In this document: piece after piece, positions 51,259 through 62,700 of the stretch
Layout of the letters: every line of letters starts with the position of its first letter
Numbering within the stretch: position 1 is the first letter of the stretch
From: a virus
Length of the DNA: 64,000 nucleotides
Strand: one strand, 5' to 3'
IMG/VR virus record: IMGVR_UViG_3300043444_000257
Span: 1-64,000 of that record
Notes under the pieces: model-generated
What the model saw: the letters and a program-made list of their open reading frames with translations, nothing else
Database searches by the model: none
What the model was told of the DNA's origin: nothing
Position numbers and translations under genes: made by a program

Positions 51259-54200
51259 ATGGCAGAGTTTAAGATTAATAAATTTGCTTACACTTGGAAA
51301 GGAAACTGGACAAGTGGCACAGCATATATCAAAGACGACATTGTAAGATACGGTGGCAAATCCTTCGTATGTATTAGACAACATACAGCAGATTCAGATT
51401 TTTATTCTGATCTTTATTATGTTTTTCCTGGCGATACTAGCCAAAGCCCAGCATGGGTAAAGATGACCGATGGTTTTTCTTACAGAGAAACGTGGACTGC
51501 TACAACAAAATATAATCTAGGTGACATCGTTCAATATGGTGGCCGCCTGTATTTGGTCATTGAAGACCACACATCTACAACAATATTTGACGACAATATC
51601 GGCAAACATTCTGTCTATGCAGAAGGTTCTTCTTGGAATAACAACTGGGCTCCGGCAACAAGATACGGTATTGGAGATCTTGTAAAATATAACGGTATAG
51701 TTTATCGATGCATAACAGGTCACACTTCTGCTACAACATCTTTAGGTTTAGAATCAGACCAAGCTAAATGGTCTACTTACTATGAAGGCATCGAATATAA
51801 AGGTGCTTATACATCAGGAACAAGATATAGATTAAACGATTTAGTTAAATTTGGCGGCAGCATCTTACGTTGCACCCAAGGCCATACTTCAACTTCTACA
51901 ATTGATAACGCATACTGGACCATAGATCTACCAGGAAATAATCCTGTAGGAGATTGGGTTGTTACTACACAGTATGCTATCGGTGATATCGTTAAACACG
52001 GCGGCTATATGTATGTCGCAAAAACTAATCACACTGGAATTAGTCCTGGAGACGAAGACCTTGGCTCAGCTAACTGGACAATAATCTCAAAAGGACAGAA
52101 CTTTAGAGGTGCTTGGGATGCAGAAGCAACTTATAAGACCGGTGATGTTGTTCAACGTGGCGGACAGGTATATGTTGCTACTCTTGACAGTTCTACTGAC
52201 GGCAGTTCGTTAGATTATCTAGAAGCAGGATCGTGGGAAGTTATAGTTCCTGGCGAAAACTGGAGAAATTACTGGTCTAGTAATGCAGAATATGCTGTAG
52301 GTGATGTAGTTATATTCGACGGCTCTTCATATAGATGTAGCTATGCTCACACTGCTGATAGTCAAAATTACCCAGGAGATAACGGGTCGGGTTTTGTTTA
52401 TTGGACATTGTTGCTGCAATCTGGACCAAACATTGGTCTAAGACAACGAGGCGATTTGTTAACATACGATCTTCAAAGAGGACTTGCTGGCGATACCAGC
52501 ACGTTTGGTCCGACAGCCGTTGAGATAGGAACAAAAACTCATTTGTTAACTATTAACGATGAAGACAGTTTATACTATAAAGCATTTAACGAATTAGCAA
52601 GAGCACTATATGTTGCACCAAATGGGTTTGACGAACCCGGCCGTGGACATAGTATCTTTAATCCTTTTAAAACTATTAGATATGCCTGTGAACGTGCTGA
52701 AGAATTAGGAGATTCAGTTGAAACTAACATTTATGTTAGAACTGGAAAATATCAAGAAATACTTCCTATCATAGTTCCTAGCAAAACAGCGTTACAGGGA
52801 GAAGAAGTCCGAGGAGTTATTGTTGAACCTAATGAACCAATAGCAGCATTAGCCAATGACGACACTTATACTTTAGATATACTTTCTAGAATGCGAGAAA
52901 TTTTGCCTGACATCATCAAAGGCGATTTAATTACTCCAGTAACTGGTAATAATATAGATCAAGTAGTGTTATCAGGTTTAAGTGATGATGCAACAGGAGT
53001 AACTCTTATTGGTTTAGTTGATGACGTCAGCGACTATATTAATTTTAAATTTAACAACGGACAGAGTAACCCGACAGTGACTGGTTCTAATGATCCATCA
53101 ACAGATTCGATGGTTATTAATGCTACGCTTCAATTAGAAGCAAATATTGAATTCTTGCAAGAAGAAGCAGTAGCATTTATGAATTATTATTATCCTAACT
53201 ATACATTTGATTCAAATCTTTGCAGAAGAGATATTGACAGATATATCAGGGCCTTCGTTTATGATTTAACGTATACAGGTAATTACAAATCGATCATGGC
53301 AGCAAGATATTATTGTAATGCTGTCACGGGTTCGAATCACGAAGACATGTTCTATGTTCGAAACGCAACTGGTATTCGAAACATGACTTTACAAGGCTTA
53401 GTCGGTGAATTAAGCGAAGAATTATATAATGGATTATATCGTAAGCCAACGGGTGGTTCTTATGTTTCGTTAGATCCAGGATGGGGACCGGCCGATGAAA
53501 GATGCTGGATCACTTCGAGATCTTGTTATGTTCAAAACGTAGCAACATTCGGTTACGGCGCTACTGGTCAAAAGATCGACGGCGCTTTACATAATGGCGG
53601 AAATAAATCTATTGTTTCCAACGACTTTACGCAAGTTATCAGTGACGGTATCGGTGCGTGGGTTCTCAACGACGGTAGAGCTGAACTTGTTTCGGTGTTT
53701 ACATATTATTCTCATGTAGGCTATTTGGCTGAGAATGGCGGTAAGATTCGTGCTACCAATGGTAATAACTCATACGGCGATTTTGGATCTTTAGCAGTTG
53801 GCAATGATCCGTTAGAAACTCCCAAGTATGGAAGTGTTAACAACAGAAACAATGAAGCTACAGTTATATCAGCATTCGCGGGTGAAGTCAACGATTTTAT
53901 CTTAACATTAGAATTTGAAAATGCAGGACAAAACTACACACAGGCCAGCTATAGCATCATTGGTTCGGGAGTAGGAGCCAGTGTAATTCAAGATGACTTT
54001 AGAGACAAGGCTGTATTTTATCCTAAACTGATAAACCCTCAAGACTCGTCCTTACCTGGCGGTTCTGGATACATTGTGGTTCAAAACAACGCTCAGAGCG
54101 GCGGCCCAACATCAATCACGATCGCTTCAAATGATTCTAACGAAGAATCCGCATACCTAGGTATGAGGATTGTTATTACATCGGGTGTTGGAACAGGACA

Positions 54201-56730
54201 ATACGGTATCATCACAGGTTATAATACATTAACTAAAGTAGTCACAGTTAAGAGAGAAAGCGACGGTGTCGCAGGATGGGATCATGTAGTTCCAGGATAT
54301 CCGATAGCACCGTTGTTGATTAACTCGACAACATATAGAATTGAAGCATTGGTAACATTTGCTGCGCCTCCTTATATCACACAGGCTATAACAATTCCGG
54401 TAAGCACATATTGGAGTAATATTGTGTATGGCGAAACTAGAGAATCCTACACAAATGTTCTAGGTTCAGCACCTTCTGGAACTACAATTGACATACCAGT
54501 ATCAGTGGCTGCATGGAACGTGGTTAAAAACGGAAGAACATATACAGTAACCATAGGAGGTTCTGCTGGAGCAGGTTATGCATTAGGACAAACTGTGATC
54601 TTAACAGGTGATGACCTAGGAGGTATTACTCCAGATAACGATATTACTATTACAATCACAGGAATATCTAACGATAGCACGAACTCAATCACAGCATATA
54701 CCTATGAAGGAATAGCAGCTAGTGGACGATTTGTAATGATTCCGTCAACCGGAACTAGCGGAATAGCATCAACGGATGGCATTAACTGGGTAAGCTCAAC
54801 CCTACCAGCTAGCCGAGCATGGAAAGGTTTAGCAGCAGGCGGCAACAGATTTGTTACAGTTGGTTATAACTCTGCATCGGTCGCACAATCCACAGATGGC
54901 AAAACATGGACTGAAAGATCTATAGCAAGTAGATTCTGGAATGCAGTAGCATACGGTGACGGTGTATTTGTCGCAGTAGCTGGCAATTTAAACAGCTCAG
55001 GAAGAAGCACAGACCTAGGAACATCGTGGACTGTGTCAAATAACTTACCAACTTTAGGCGATTCAACGATTAATGAATGGGTTGATGTCACCTACGGTAA
55101 AGGAATGTTCGTGGCTATTGCAAACAGCAATAACGTATATGCTATGAGTAACGACGGTGGAGCGACATGGACCGGCGGAATCATGGATGTGATCGATGAT
55201 TCTTCACAGAAAGATTGGATTAGCATAGCATATGGAAGAGATCGTTTTGTGGCTATAAGCAGCCAAGGTGATATTGCCTACAGTTTTGATACTGTTACAT
55301 GGTATCCTGCTTCTATGCCTACACAAGACGGCTCTACATCAATGAATTGGAAGAGCATCAAATACGGAAACGGAGTATTTTTAGCTGTTTGCGATACAGG
55401 CAGCAAAGATATTTTTGGCGATCCTACTTCCGGACCGACAAACTTTATAGCTACTTCCGAAGACGGTATTGTATGGACAGGTAGAGAAGTATCCAGCTTC
55501 CAAAATTGGATTGGAGCAGCCTACGGTAATCCAGATATTACCTATGACGATTCCACAGTTAGAGATGTTGGCAACAATACACCGACTTGGGTTCTAATAT
55601 CGGGTGATCAAAGTAACGTTATTGATGTGGTTAAAACTGGTGCTCGAGCCAAAGGTCGTGTAATACTAGCCAGCGGACGAGTTGGAGGAATTAAATTATG
55701 GGATCCGGGCTCCGGTTACGTCAGCGGTGGTCCTGAAGTTACGGTATACGATCCAAATAGAGCAGCTGAACCATTCTTTGATAATAGGATTGGTGATGGC
55801 GTTCTAGGTCAGCCGAGCTGGTTAAACAGAGGCAGTGCATATAAGACTTCAACAACTAGAGTTACTATATCAGGCGATGGATTTGCTGATGTTATTCCTG
55901 CTAATAGATACATAACTATCAGCGGTATGACACAATATCCAACCCCTGGTGCGCAGTTGAGATTTGACGGTAACCCAAATCTTTATACAGCAGTTATAGT
56001 AACTCCGATCACAGGAACTACATTCGATGGTCTAACAGCTAGATTCCAGATCCAACCGTATTTTGATGTGGACAACGGACCTGTGCATAATACCTTTGTT
56101 GAAATTAGAGAAAGATATTCACAATGTCGTATTACTGGACACGATTTCTTAGATATTGGAACAGGTAATTTCTTAGAAACTAACTACCCAGAATTATATT
56201 CTACAGGGGATTTCTTCAAAGCTCCTGAGAATGAAATTGCTGAGACAGATGGCGGTCGTGTATTCTATACATCAACTGACCAAGACGGTAACTTTAGAGC
56301 TGGTGAATTGTTCGCTGTTGAACAGGCAACTGGTATTGTAACAATCAGTGCTGATTATTTTGACTTAAACGGATTATCAGAACTGAGACTAGGTGGAGTT
56401 AGATTAGGCGGAACCGGCACAGTTATTAGAGAATTTTCAACAGATCCTCTATTCAGTGCTGATAGTAATAATGTAATTCCAACACAACGAGCTATCAAAG
56501 CATATTTGGCCAACAGATTAAGCGTTGGTGGTGCAGATATTGCTACAGCTAGCTTTATCGCTGGAACAGTTAAAGTAGGTCCTGGCGAAATTCGCAGCAC
56601 AATTAACGGCCATACAGTATTCCCACAAAGGATGGACTTCTATGGCCCAGACGCAACTGGTAGAAATGGTTCGGTCACTGGAACAATTTTAGCTCAAACG
56701 CTGTTCTATAGATCGTTTAAACACAGATAA
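51259..56730 (+). CDS. Large fibre/adhesin-like protein with chitin-binding-type modules, beta-helix and Asp-box repeats
   Basis: An 1823-aa protein. Residues 1-385 are about eight tandem modules of the form W-x6-Y-x2-G-D-x-V-x-Y-G-G-x2-Y/F-x-C (for example Y-N-L-G-D-I-V-Q-Y-G-G-R-L-Y), as in carbohydrate-binding modules of chitinases (CBM5/12 type). Residues about 440-880 look like a right-handed beta-helix (A-L-Y-V-A-P-N-G-F-D, F-K-T-I-R-Y-A-C-E, then K-I-D-G-A-L-H-N-G-G-N and Y-Y-S-H-V-G-Y-L-A-E-N-G-G-K-I-R). Residues about 1150-1430 contain Asp-box/BNR repeats (S-T-D-G-I-N-W, S-T-D-G-K-T-W, S-N-D-G-G-A-T-W, S-E-D-G-I-V-W). A G-S-G-Y unit and a conserved C-terminus follow. Binding to host surface polysaccharide is likely; hydrolytic activity is not shown. 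Confidence 0.82.
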   Translation: MAEFKINKFAYTWKGNWTSGTAYIKDDIVRYGGKSFVCIRQHTADSDFYSDLYYVFPGDTSQSPAWVKMTDGFSYRETWTATTKYNLGDIVQYGGRLYLVIEDHTSTTIFDDNIGKHSVYAEGSSWNNNWAPATRYGIGDLVKYNGIVYRCITGHTSATTSLGLESDQAKWSTYYEGIEYKGAYTSGTRYRLNDLVKFGGSILRCTQGHTSTSTIDNAYWTIDLPGNNPVGDWVVTTQYAIGDIVKHGGYMYVAKTNHTGISPGDEDLGSANWTIISKGQNFRGAWDAEATYKTGDVVQRGGQVYVATLDSSTDGSSLDYLEAGSWEVIVPGENWRNYWSSNAEYAVGDVVIFDGSSYRCSYAHTADSQNYPGDNGSGFVYWTLLLQSGPNIGLRQRGDLLTYDLQRGLAGDTSTFGPTAVEIGTKTHLLTINDEDSLYYKAFNELARALYVAPNGFDEPGRGHSIFNPFKTIRYACERAEELGDSVETNIYVRTGKYQEILPIIVPSKTALQGEEVRGVIVEPNEPIAALANDDTYTLDILSRMREILPDIIKGDLITPVTGNNIDQVVLSGLSDDATGVTLIGLVDDVSDYINFKFNNGQSNPTVTGSNDPSTDSMVINATLQLEANIEFLQEEAVAFMNYYYPNYTFDSNLCRRDIDRYIRAFVYDLTYTGNYKSIMAARYYCNAVTGSNHEDMFYVRNATGIRNMTLQGLVGELSEELYNGLYRKPTGGSYVSLDPGWGPADERCWITSRSCYVQNVATFGYGATGQKIDGALHNGGNKSIVSNDFTQVISDGIGAWVLNDGRAELVSVFTYYSHVGYLAENGGKIRATNGNNSYGDFGSLAVGNDPLETPKYGSVNNRNNEATVISAFAGEVNDFILTLEFENAGQNYTQASYSIIGSGVGASVIQDDFRDKAVFYPKLINPQDSSLPGGSGYIVVQNNAQSGGPTSITIASNDSNEESAYLGMRIVITSGVGTGQYGIITGYNTLTKVVTVKRESDGVAGWDHVVPGYPIAPLLINSTTYRIEALVTFAAPPYITQAITIPVSTYWSNIVYGETRESYTNVLGSAPSGTTIDIPVSVAAWNVVKNGRTYTVTIGGSAGAGYALGQTVILTGDDLGGITPDNDITITITGISNDSTNSITAYTYEGIAASGRFVMIPSTGTSGIASTDGINWVSSTLPASRAWKGLAAGGNRFVTVGYNSASVAQSTDGKTWTERSIASRFWNAVAYGDGVFVAVAGNLNSSGRSTDLGTSWTVSNNLPTLGDSTINEWVDVTYGKGMFVAIANSNNVYAMSNDGGATWTGGIMDVIDDSSQKDWISIAYGRDRFVAISSQGDIAYSFDTVTWYPASMPTQDGSTSMNWKSIKYGNGVFLAVCDTGSKDIFGDPTSGPTNFIATSEDGIVWTGREVSSFQNWIGAAYGNPDITYDDSTVRDVGNNTPTWVLISGDQSNVIDVVKTGARAKGRVILASGRVGGIKLWDPGSGYVSGGPEVTVYDPNRAAEPFFDNRIGDGVLGQPSWLNRGSAYKTSTTRVTISGDGFADVIPANRYITISGMTQYPTPGAQLRFDGNPNLYTAVIVTPITGTTFDGLTARFQIQPYFDVDNGPVHNTFVEIRERYSQCRITGHDFLDIGTGNFLETNYPELYSTGDFFKAPENEIAETDGGRVFYTSTDQDGNFRAGELFAVEQATGIVTISADYFDLNGLSELRLGGVRLGGTGTVIREFSTDPLFSADSNNVIPTQRAIKAYLANRLSVGGADIATASFIAGTVKVGPGEIRSTINGHTVFPQRMDFYGPDATGRNGSVTGTILAQTLFYRSFKHR

Positions 56731-56738
56731 TAGTTAGT

Positions 56739-56746
56739 GATAAATA
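56739..56746 (+). promoter_or_regulatory. Candidate late promoter box (GATAAATA)
   Basis: GATAAATA, identical to the box at 31036-31043, lies 20 bases before the ATG at 56767 with a TTGGAG ribosome site between. The spacing is right for a T4-type late promoter with a short leader. Confidence 0.6.
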
Positions 56747-56766
56747 ATGTAACTTGGAGCATTTAA

Positions 56767-59700
56767 ATGGCAGAATTTAAATTAGGTAGAATTAGATTTG
56801 TATGGAAAGGTAACTGGACCACAGGAACCGAATACTACAAGGACGATGTTGTTCGTCAGGGTGGTAAAACTTTTATCTGCACGGTAGGACATACCGCAGC
56901 AGCAGATTTTTACACAGATCTAAACTTTGTTCCTACAAAATGGAACCAAATGACCGATGGTCAAGAGTGGAGAGGCAATTGGACTACATCTACTTCTTAT
57001 AAAGTAGGAGATTTAGTCAAGTATGGTGGAACAGTATACGTCTGTAATACTTCCCATACATCTGCATCTACAAGTGCTCTAGGTTTAGAAAATAGCATCG
57101 CTAACTGGGATACATTTGCTGAAGGGTTTGACTGGAAGAGTGATTGGGCGATTAATACAAGATACAAGCCCAACGACGTGGTTAGTTATGGTGGGATCAC
57201 TTATATCTGCGTAACAGGTCACACATCGGCAGCTACAACAACATTAGGTCTAGAAGATGCTTCTGCAAACTGGCAAGAATGGAACACTGGTTTAGAATAC
57301 AAGGGTGCTTGGAGCGGTTCTAGTGTTCGATACAAAGTTAACGACATTGTTAAGTATGGTGGCGGAACATGGATCTGTGTAACTGCACACACTTCTCAAG
57401 CAGCATTCACCACAGACGAAGCCAAGTGGAATCAATTTAACGAAGGTATTGAGTTCGAAGGCGATTGGTCAAGTGCCACAGCCTACCAAATCGGTGATAT
57501 CGTTCGTTATGGTGGTAATCAATATGTTGCTAAAACAAATAATACAAACGAAAATCCAAGAACAGCAACTACAGAGTGGGATTTATTCGCAGAAGGTTTC
57601 AAATATAGAGGCGCTCATGCACTGACTACAAACTACCTAATCGGTGATGTAGTTAGAAATGCAGGTCATGTATATCTAGCTTCAACTGATTCCACAGCAT
57701 TACAATTTACCTGCACCAGTGTATTGGGCGCATCTGATAGATTTGTAATGTCTACACCAACTGCTGATGTTCAAGTAGGACAGGCAGTTCGTTTTTCTGG
57801 AACTACATTTGGCGGTATCATAGCAGGCGCGACTTATTATGTTAAGACTGTAGTAAGTCCTACAGATATCACGATTTCTACAACTCCAGGAGGCACAACA
57901 TTTAACATTCCTGGTAATGCGTCTGGATCGATGACTGTAGATATTGGCTGGATTCCTAGCCAAGCTGCTGCGTCCAGCGTATGGACAAGATTAAACAGCG
58001 GATTAAACTGGTCTGGAGAATGGTTAGATGACACAGAATATGACATCGGTGATGTTGTTCGTTATGGTTCTAACGCATATGTGTGTGTAAGCCGCCACAG
58101 ATCAGAAGGCGATGATGGTTCAACAGTGGGGACAGAGGGCGGCGGACAATCGAATAGCCGTCCAGATAGAGATTCCACAGGAACATATTGGAACATTCTA
58201 TCTATCGGAACAGAAACTAGCCTACTAACCACAAGAGGTGATTTGGTTTACTTCGGCGGTGCTGGCCCAACACGCTTGCCGGTTGGTGTTGAAGGACAAG
58301 TTCTTCGTGTCAGCGAAGACGACATTCCAGAATGGTTTACTATCGGTAAGGTTGATCATGTTTACTATGTGGCTAATCACGGAACAGATCATCCTGCTCC
58401 GATTCACGGTTTAACTGTTGACAAACCTTGGGCTAGCATACGTTATGCCTGCGAACAGGTTTTAGCAGGACCAAGAAATCTAAGCGCCGCAAGATTATTA
58501 GAATTGAATAGAGCATTTATTCAGCGTGAAACTGTTGAATGGATCGACTATCAAGTAACAAATAATATTTCTCCGTTTTCAACTTCTTTTACTTACAAAG
58601 ATGATCGTTGCGAAAGAGATATCGGATATATCATTGACGCAGTGATTTGGGATATCCGCCACGGCGGAAATAAGAAAACTAGAGAGTCTGCACTATCATA
58701 TGTGAATGATGCACCGGCTGTTTACACACTGGGTCAAGAAGCAGAAACAGTAGCAGCTATTAACTATGCCCTATCTGTAATGGACAATGTTTTAGATCAG
58801 ACAGCACCGGCTGCAAACTATCAAACATTAAACGGTGATAACTCTACTGCAATCGTAGCACAGTGGACAGACGCTGCTATCGCTGCCGAAGACGGTGTTA
58901 AAACTACAGTAGCAGGTCTAGTAGAAATCGTAACAGATGCTATCACTGCTGGTGTTGACACTGATATTCCAGCTGAATACCTACCAAGCACTATCATCCA
59001 TATCAAGACTGGAAGATATCTTGAAGAGTTACCAATCATTGTTCCGGAAGGCTGCTGCTTACTAGGCGATGAAGTTCGTTCAGTTAATGCTGGACCAAGC
59101 GCAGGCACAACTAATATTGCTGATGCCTACTACTCGTTACAATCTCTAAGTAGAATGGAATCTATCGTTGGAGATATTGTAGTGGGATCGACAGTGACTA
59201 AGACCGCAGGAAATACTGCTAGCCAGTCACAGCTATTCCCATACGCTGATACAGATCAACAATCTACAGTTAAACAGTTAGTAAGAATGATCCGCCACAA
59301 TATCGATTGGCGTTTAGGCACCATGAACTTAGTTTCATATACTGATCCTACTAACTATAATTCATCATATTTGGTAGGTTACGGCGATGCTAGAACACAA
59401 CTACTATTAAACAAAGAATATTTTAAAGTAGAAGTTACAGCATATATCGATGCGAACTATCCAGACGTATACTACAGCAGAACTAAGTGTCAACAAGACG
59501 TTGGCTATATCATCGATTCTTTAGTCTACGATTTAACCTACGGTGGATATCAACAGTCTATTAATGCTGGTCTAGCATACTTCAACGGTTCGGGTGGCGC
59601 GATGGCCATCGATTCAGAAGAATTAACTGCGACGATCGCAGCTATGAATCATTTGAAAGCTATGGTTCAAGATGCGATAGCACTAACACCAACAGGCGGC

Positions 59701-62700
59701 GATCAAAGTGAGATTCCGCAGTGGAGAACAGGCACAGCTGGTTCAGCAGGATCTATCACATTTGTTGGCCAAGCAATGGATTACATTATATCTATTGTAA
59801 CCAACGGCACTACAGGAGCTCCGACAGCGACTATCACAACTATCGCTAGCGGAACTACAATTACTACAGCAATAGCACACGGTCTACAAGTAGGAGATAC
59901 ATTTACTCCAAGAACTTCAGCTAACGGTTTAGTTAAGGGAGTTACTTATTTTGTTAAGACTGTGCCAACAACTACACAGATAACACTAGCACCAAGTTTT
60001 GATGGAACAGCTATCACATCTTTAACTAACGGAACTGGCTTATCTATCGTTTGTGATATTGTTAACTGGCCTGCAACTTCTTGGGCAACTGGTTCTCAAG
60101 TAACAGCATTTACGATCCTAAGTGCTGCACAAGAATCTATCATTCAAAATGTTATCGACGACTTGAATGCAGTAGCATGGCACACTGATTTCGTAGTTGA
60201 TTCGACATCATTAACAACTACTCAATTCCGTGTTTATGTAGGTAAGACAGATCTAGTGCATACATATGTCAGCGGCGGAACTGTAACTAAATCAGACGGC
60301 ACAGAATTAGCCATCACAGGATTTACCTACAATGAATCAACAGGTTATGCTGTAGTAACTACAGCAACACACGGGCTAGCAGCAGGTGACATCGTTGATA
60401 TCGAAGGCGTTATAGTAACCTGCACATCATCAGGCGCAAGTCCAAACACATTGACAGCAACATTCCCAAGCGGCACAGGAACAAGAAATGGAGTAACTAA
60501 AGTTAGTTACATCCAGAATAAGTGTATCCGTGACATTAGAATCATCCTAAACGCAGTTGGCTACGATGTGATGTTTAACGGTAACTACCAATCACTAAGA
60601 GCAGCTTATTCATATCTAAGATCTACTGCTACAGAAGTGTTCAGTTTAGGTCAGAAAGCTGTAACCAGAGATGCATTAACTAACGTCAAGACAGAAGCTA
60701 AGGCTAATGTTGGGGGCGATTCAACAGCTCAGTCACGCATTGAAACATTAATGACCCTAATCGATGACATTATTTTCAGCGGATCTATGGAAGGTAGCAA
60801 CCAGACTACTGGTTCGAGAAACTTACATTATGCTGCTCGTCAATTAGAACTTAACAAGAGCTTCATGGTTGCAGAGATTTCTGCTTATATCACTGCTACA
60901 TTTACAGGCACAGCAACAGCCACAGCTGGAGCAACAGAATATATTACCTGTGGTAGCACCAGCTGGTTAAAAAGAAATGCAGCTATTAGATTCACAGGAA
61001 CTACATTTGGTGGAATTGAAACAGGAACAACGTATTATGTAAGAGAAATTGTAAGCTCAACAGTGTTCACAGTATCTCTAACACCATATGGCAGTGCTGT
61101 AAATCTAAGCACAGCAACAGGAACGATGGGCTTTGCACTGTATTACAATTCAGCTCTATGTTTAAGAGACGTAGAAGCATATACAGATGCTCTAAAATAT
61201 GACCTAGTATATCCAGGTAACTATAAGTCAGCTATGGCTGCTAGATATTACGCTAACTCCGTAAAAGGCAGCTTAGAAGAAGACATGTATTATCTAAGAA
61301 ATACCACAGGTATTAGAAATCAAACCTTAGAAGGATTAACTGGTGATCTAACATCGAATAACGATTACGGAACACGCAGAGTTACAGCAGGTGCATACTG
61401 CTCGCTTGATCCGGGCTGGGGCCCAGACGACGAGAGCACATGGATTAGAACACGTTCTCCATATGTTCAAAACGTAGCAACATTTGGTTATGCTGCTATC
61501 GGTCAGAAGATCGACGGAAGTCTACACAACGGTGGTAATTGTTCTATCGTTTCCAACGACTTTACACAGTTGATCAGTGACGGTATTGGTGCATGGGTAA
61601 CTAACAATGGTAGAGCAGAACTTGTTTCTGTGTTCACATACTACTCACACATCGGCTACCTAGCTGAGAACGGTGGTAAGATCCGCGGCACTAACGGTAA
61701 CAACTCATACGGTGATTTTGGTTCTGTAGCAGAAGGTTTTGACGCTACTGAAACTCCAAACACAGGTATTGTTGATAACAAGTATCAGTTCGTTGCAACT
61801 GTAGGGTCTGCATTCCCAGACGGTGCTAGTGTTTTACAATTAGAATTTGATAACGCAGGTTCAGAATATACCACCGCTACAATGAATGTAACAGGAGCTG
61901 GAACTAGTGCATCAGTTGAAGCAGACGAATTCCGCGATGACGCTGTATTCCAAGTTAGACTATTAGACCTAGGTAACGATTCTTCAGGACAGTTTGGCGG
62001 AGAAGGTTATATAACCAACAGCAACACTGCTCAGGGTGGAACTACAACAAGTATCACTATCGCTGCTACTGATCAAGAGATTAACTCTGCCTATATTGGC
62101 ATGAAAGTTTATCTAACAGGCGGAACTGGTGCAGGACAATACGGTATCATTACTGCTTATAACGCAGGAACTAAACTAGCCAGCGTTCAGAAAGAGTCAA
62201 CAGGCGCCAGCGGATGGGATCATTTAGTTCCAGGAACTACAATTTCTGCCCCCGACGCTTCAACAACTTACACAATCGAACCTAGAATTACGTTCTCAGC
62301 ACCTAGCTATGCATCAACAGCTAGCACATTGAATGATTCTGCAACATGGGATGATGTAAATTATTCTAATATCAGCAAAGGTTATGACAATGTCACAGGA
62401 ACAACTGATGGTTCTGGAACAGGAGCTACATTCTTAGTTCTTAAGAAAGGCACAAAATATAATGTGATATCTAAAGTAGCAGGCACAGGCTATGCTAGAT
62501 TAGATACTATCACTATCGACGGAACTAGCGTCGGCGGTGCATCAACAACTAACGACATAACATTAACGATCACCGCGGTTAACTCAACAACAGGTGCTAT
62601 CCAAGCATTTGACACAGAAGGTTACGGACAAGGCGGCCATTATGTGGCTATTGCTTCAGGTGCTACTACAACCAACATTTCACCAAACGGAACTAGCTGG

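Noticed and set aside
51259-52410. Tandem repeats as a possible CRISPR or DNA-repeat array
   Set aside because: The periodicity is at protein level (carbohydrate-binding modules). The DNA copies are diverged and there are no constant repeats with unique spacers.
53320-53345. tRNA-like GGTTCGAATC sequence
   Set aside because: It lies inside the large fibre gene, and no acceptor stem or anticodon arm can be formed around it.
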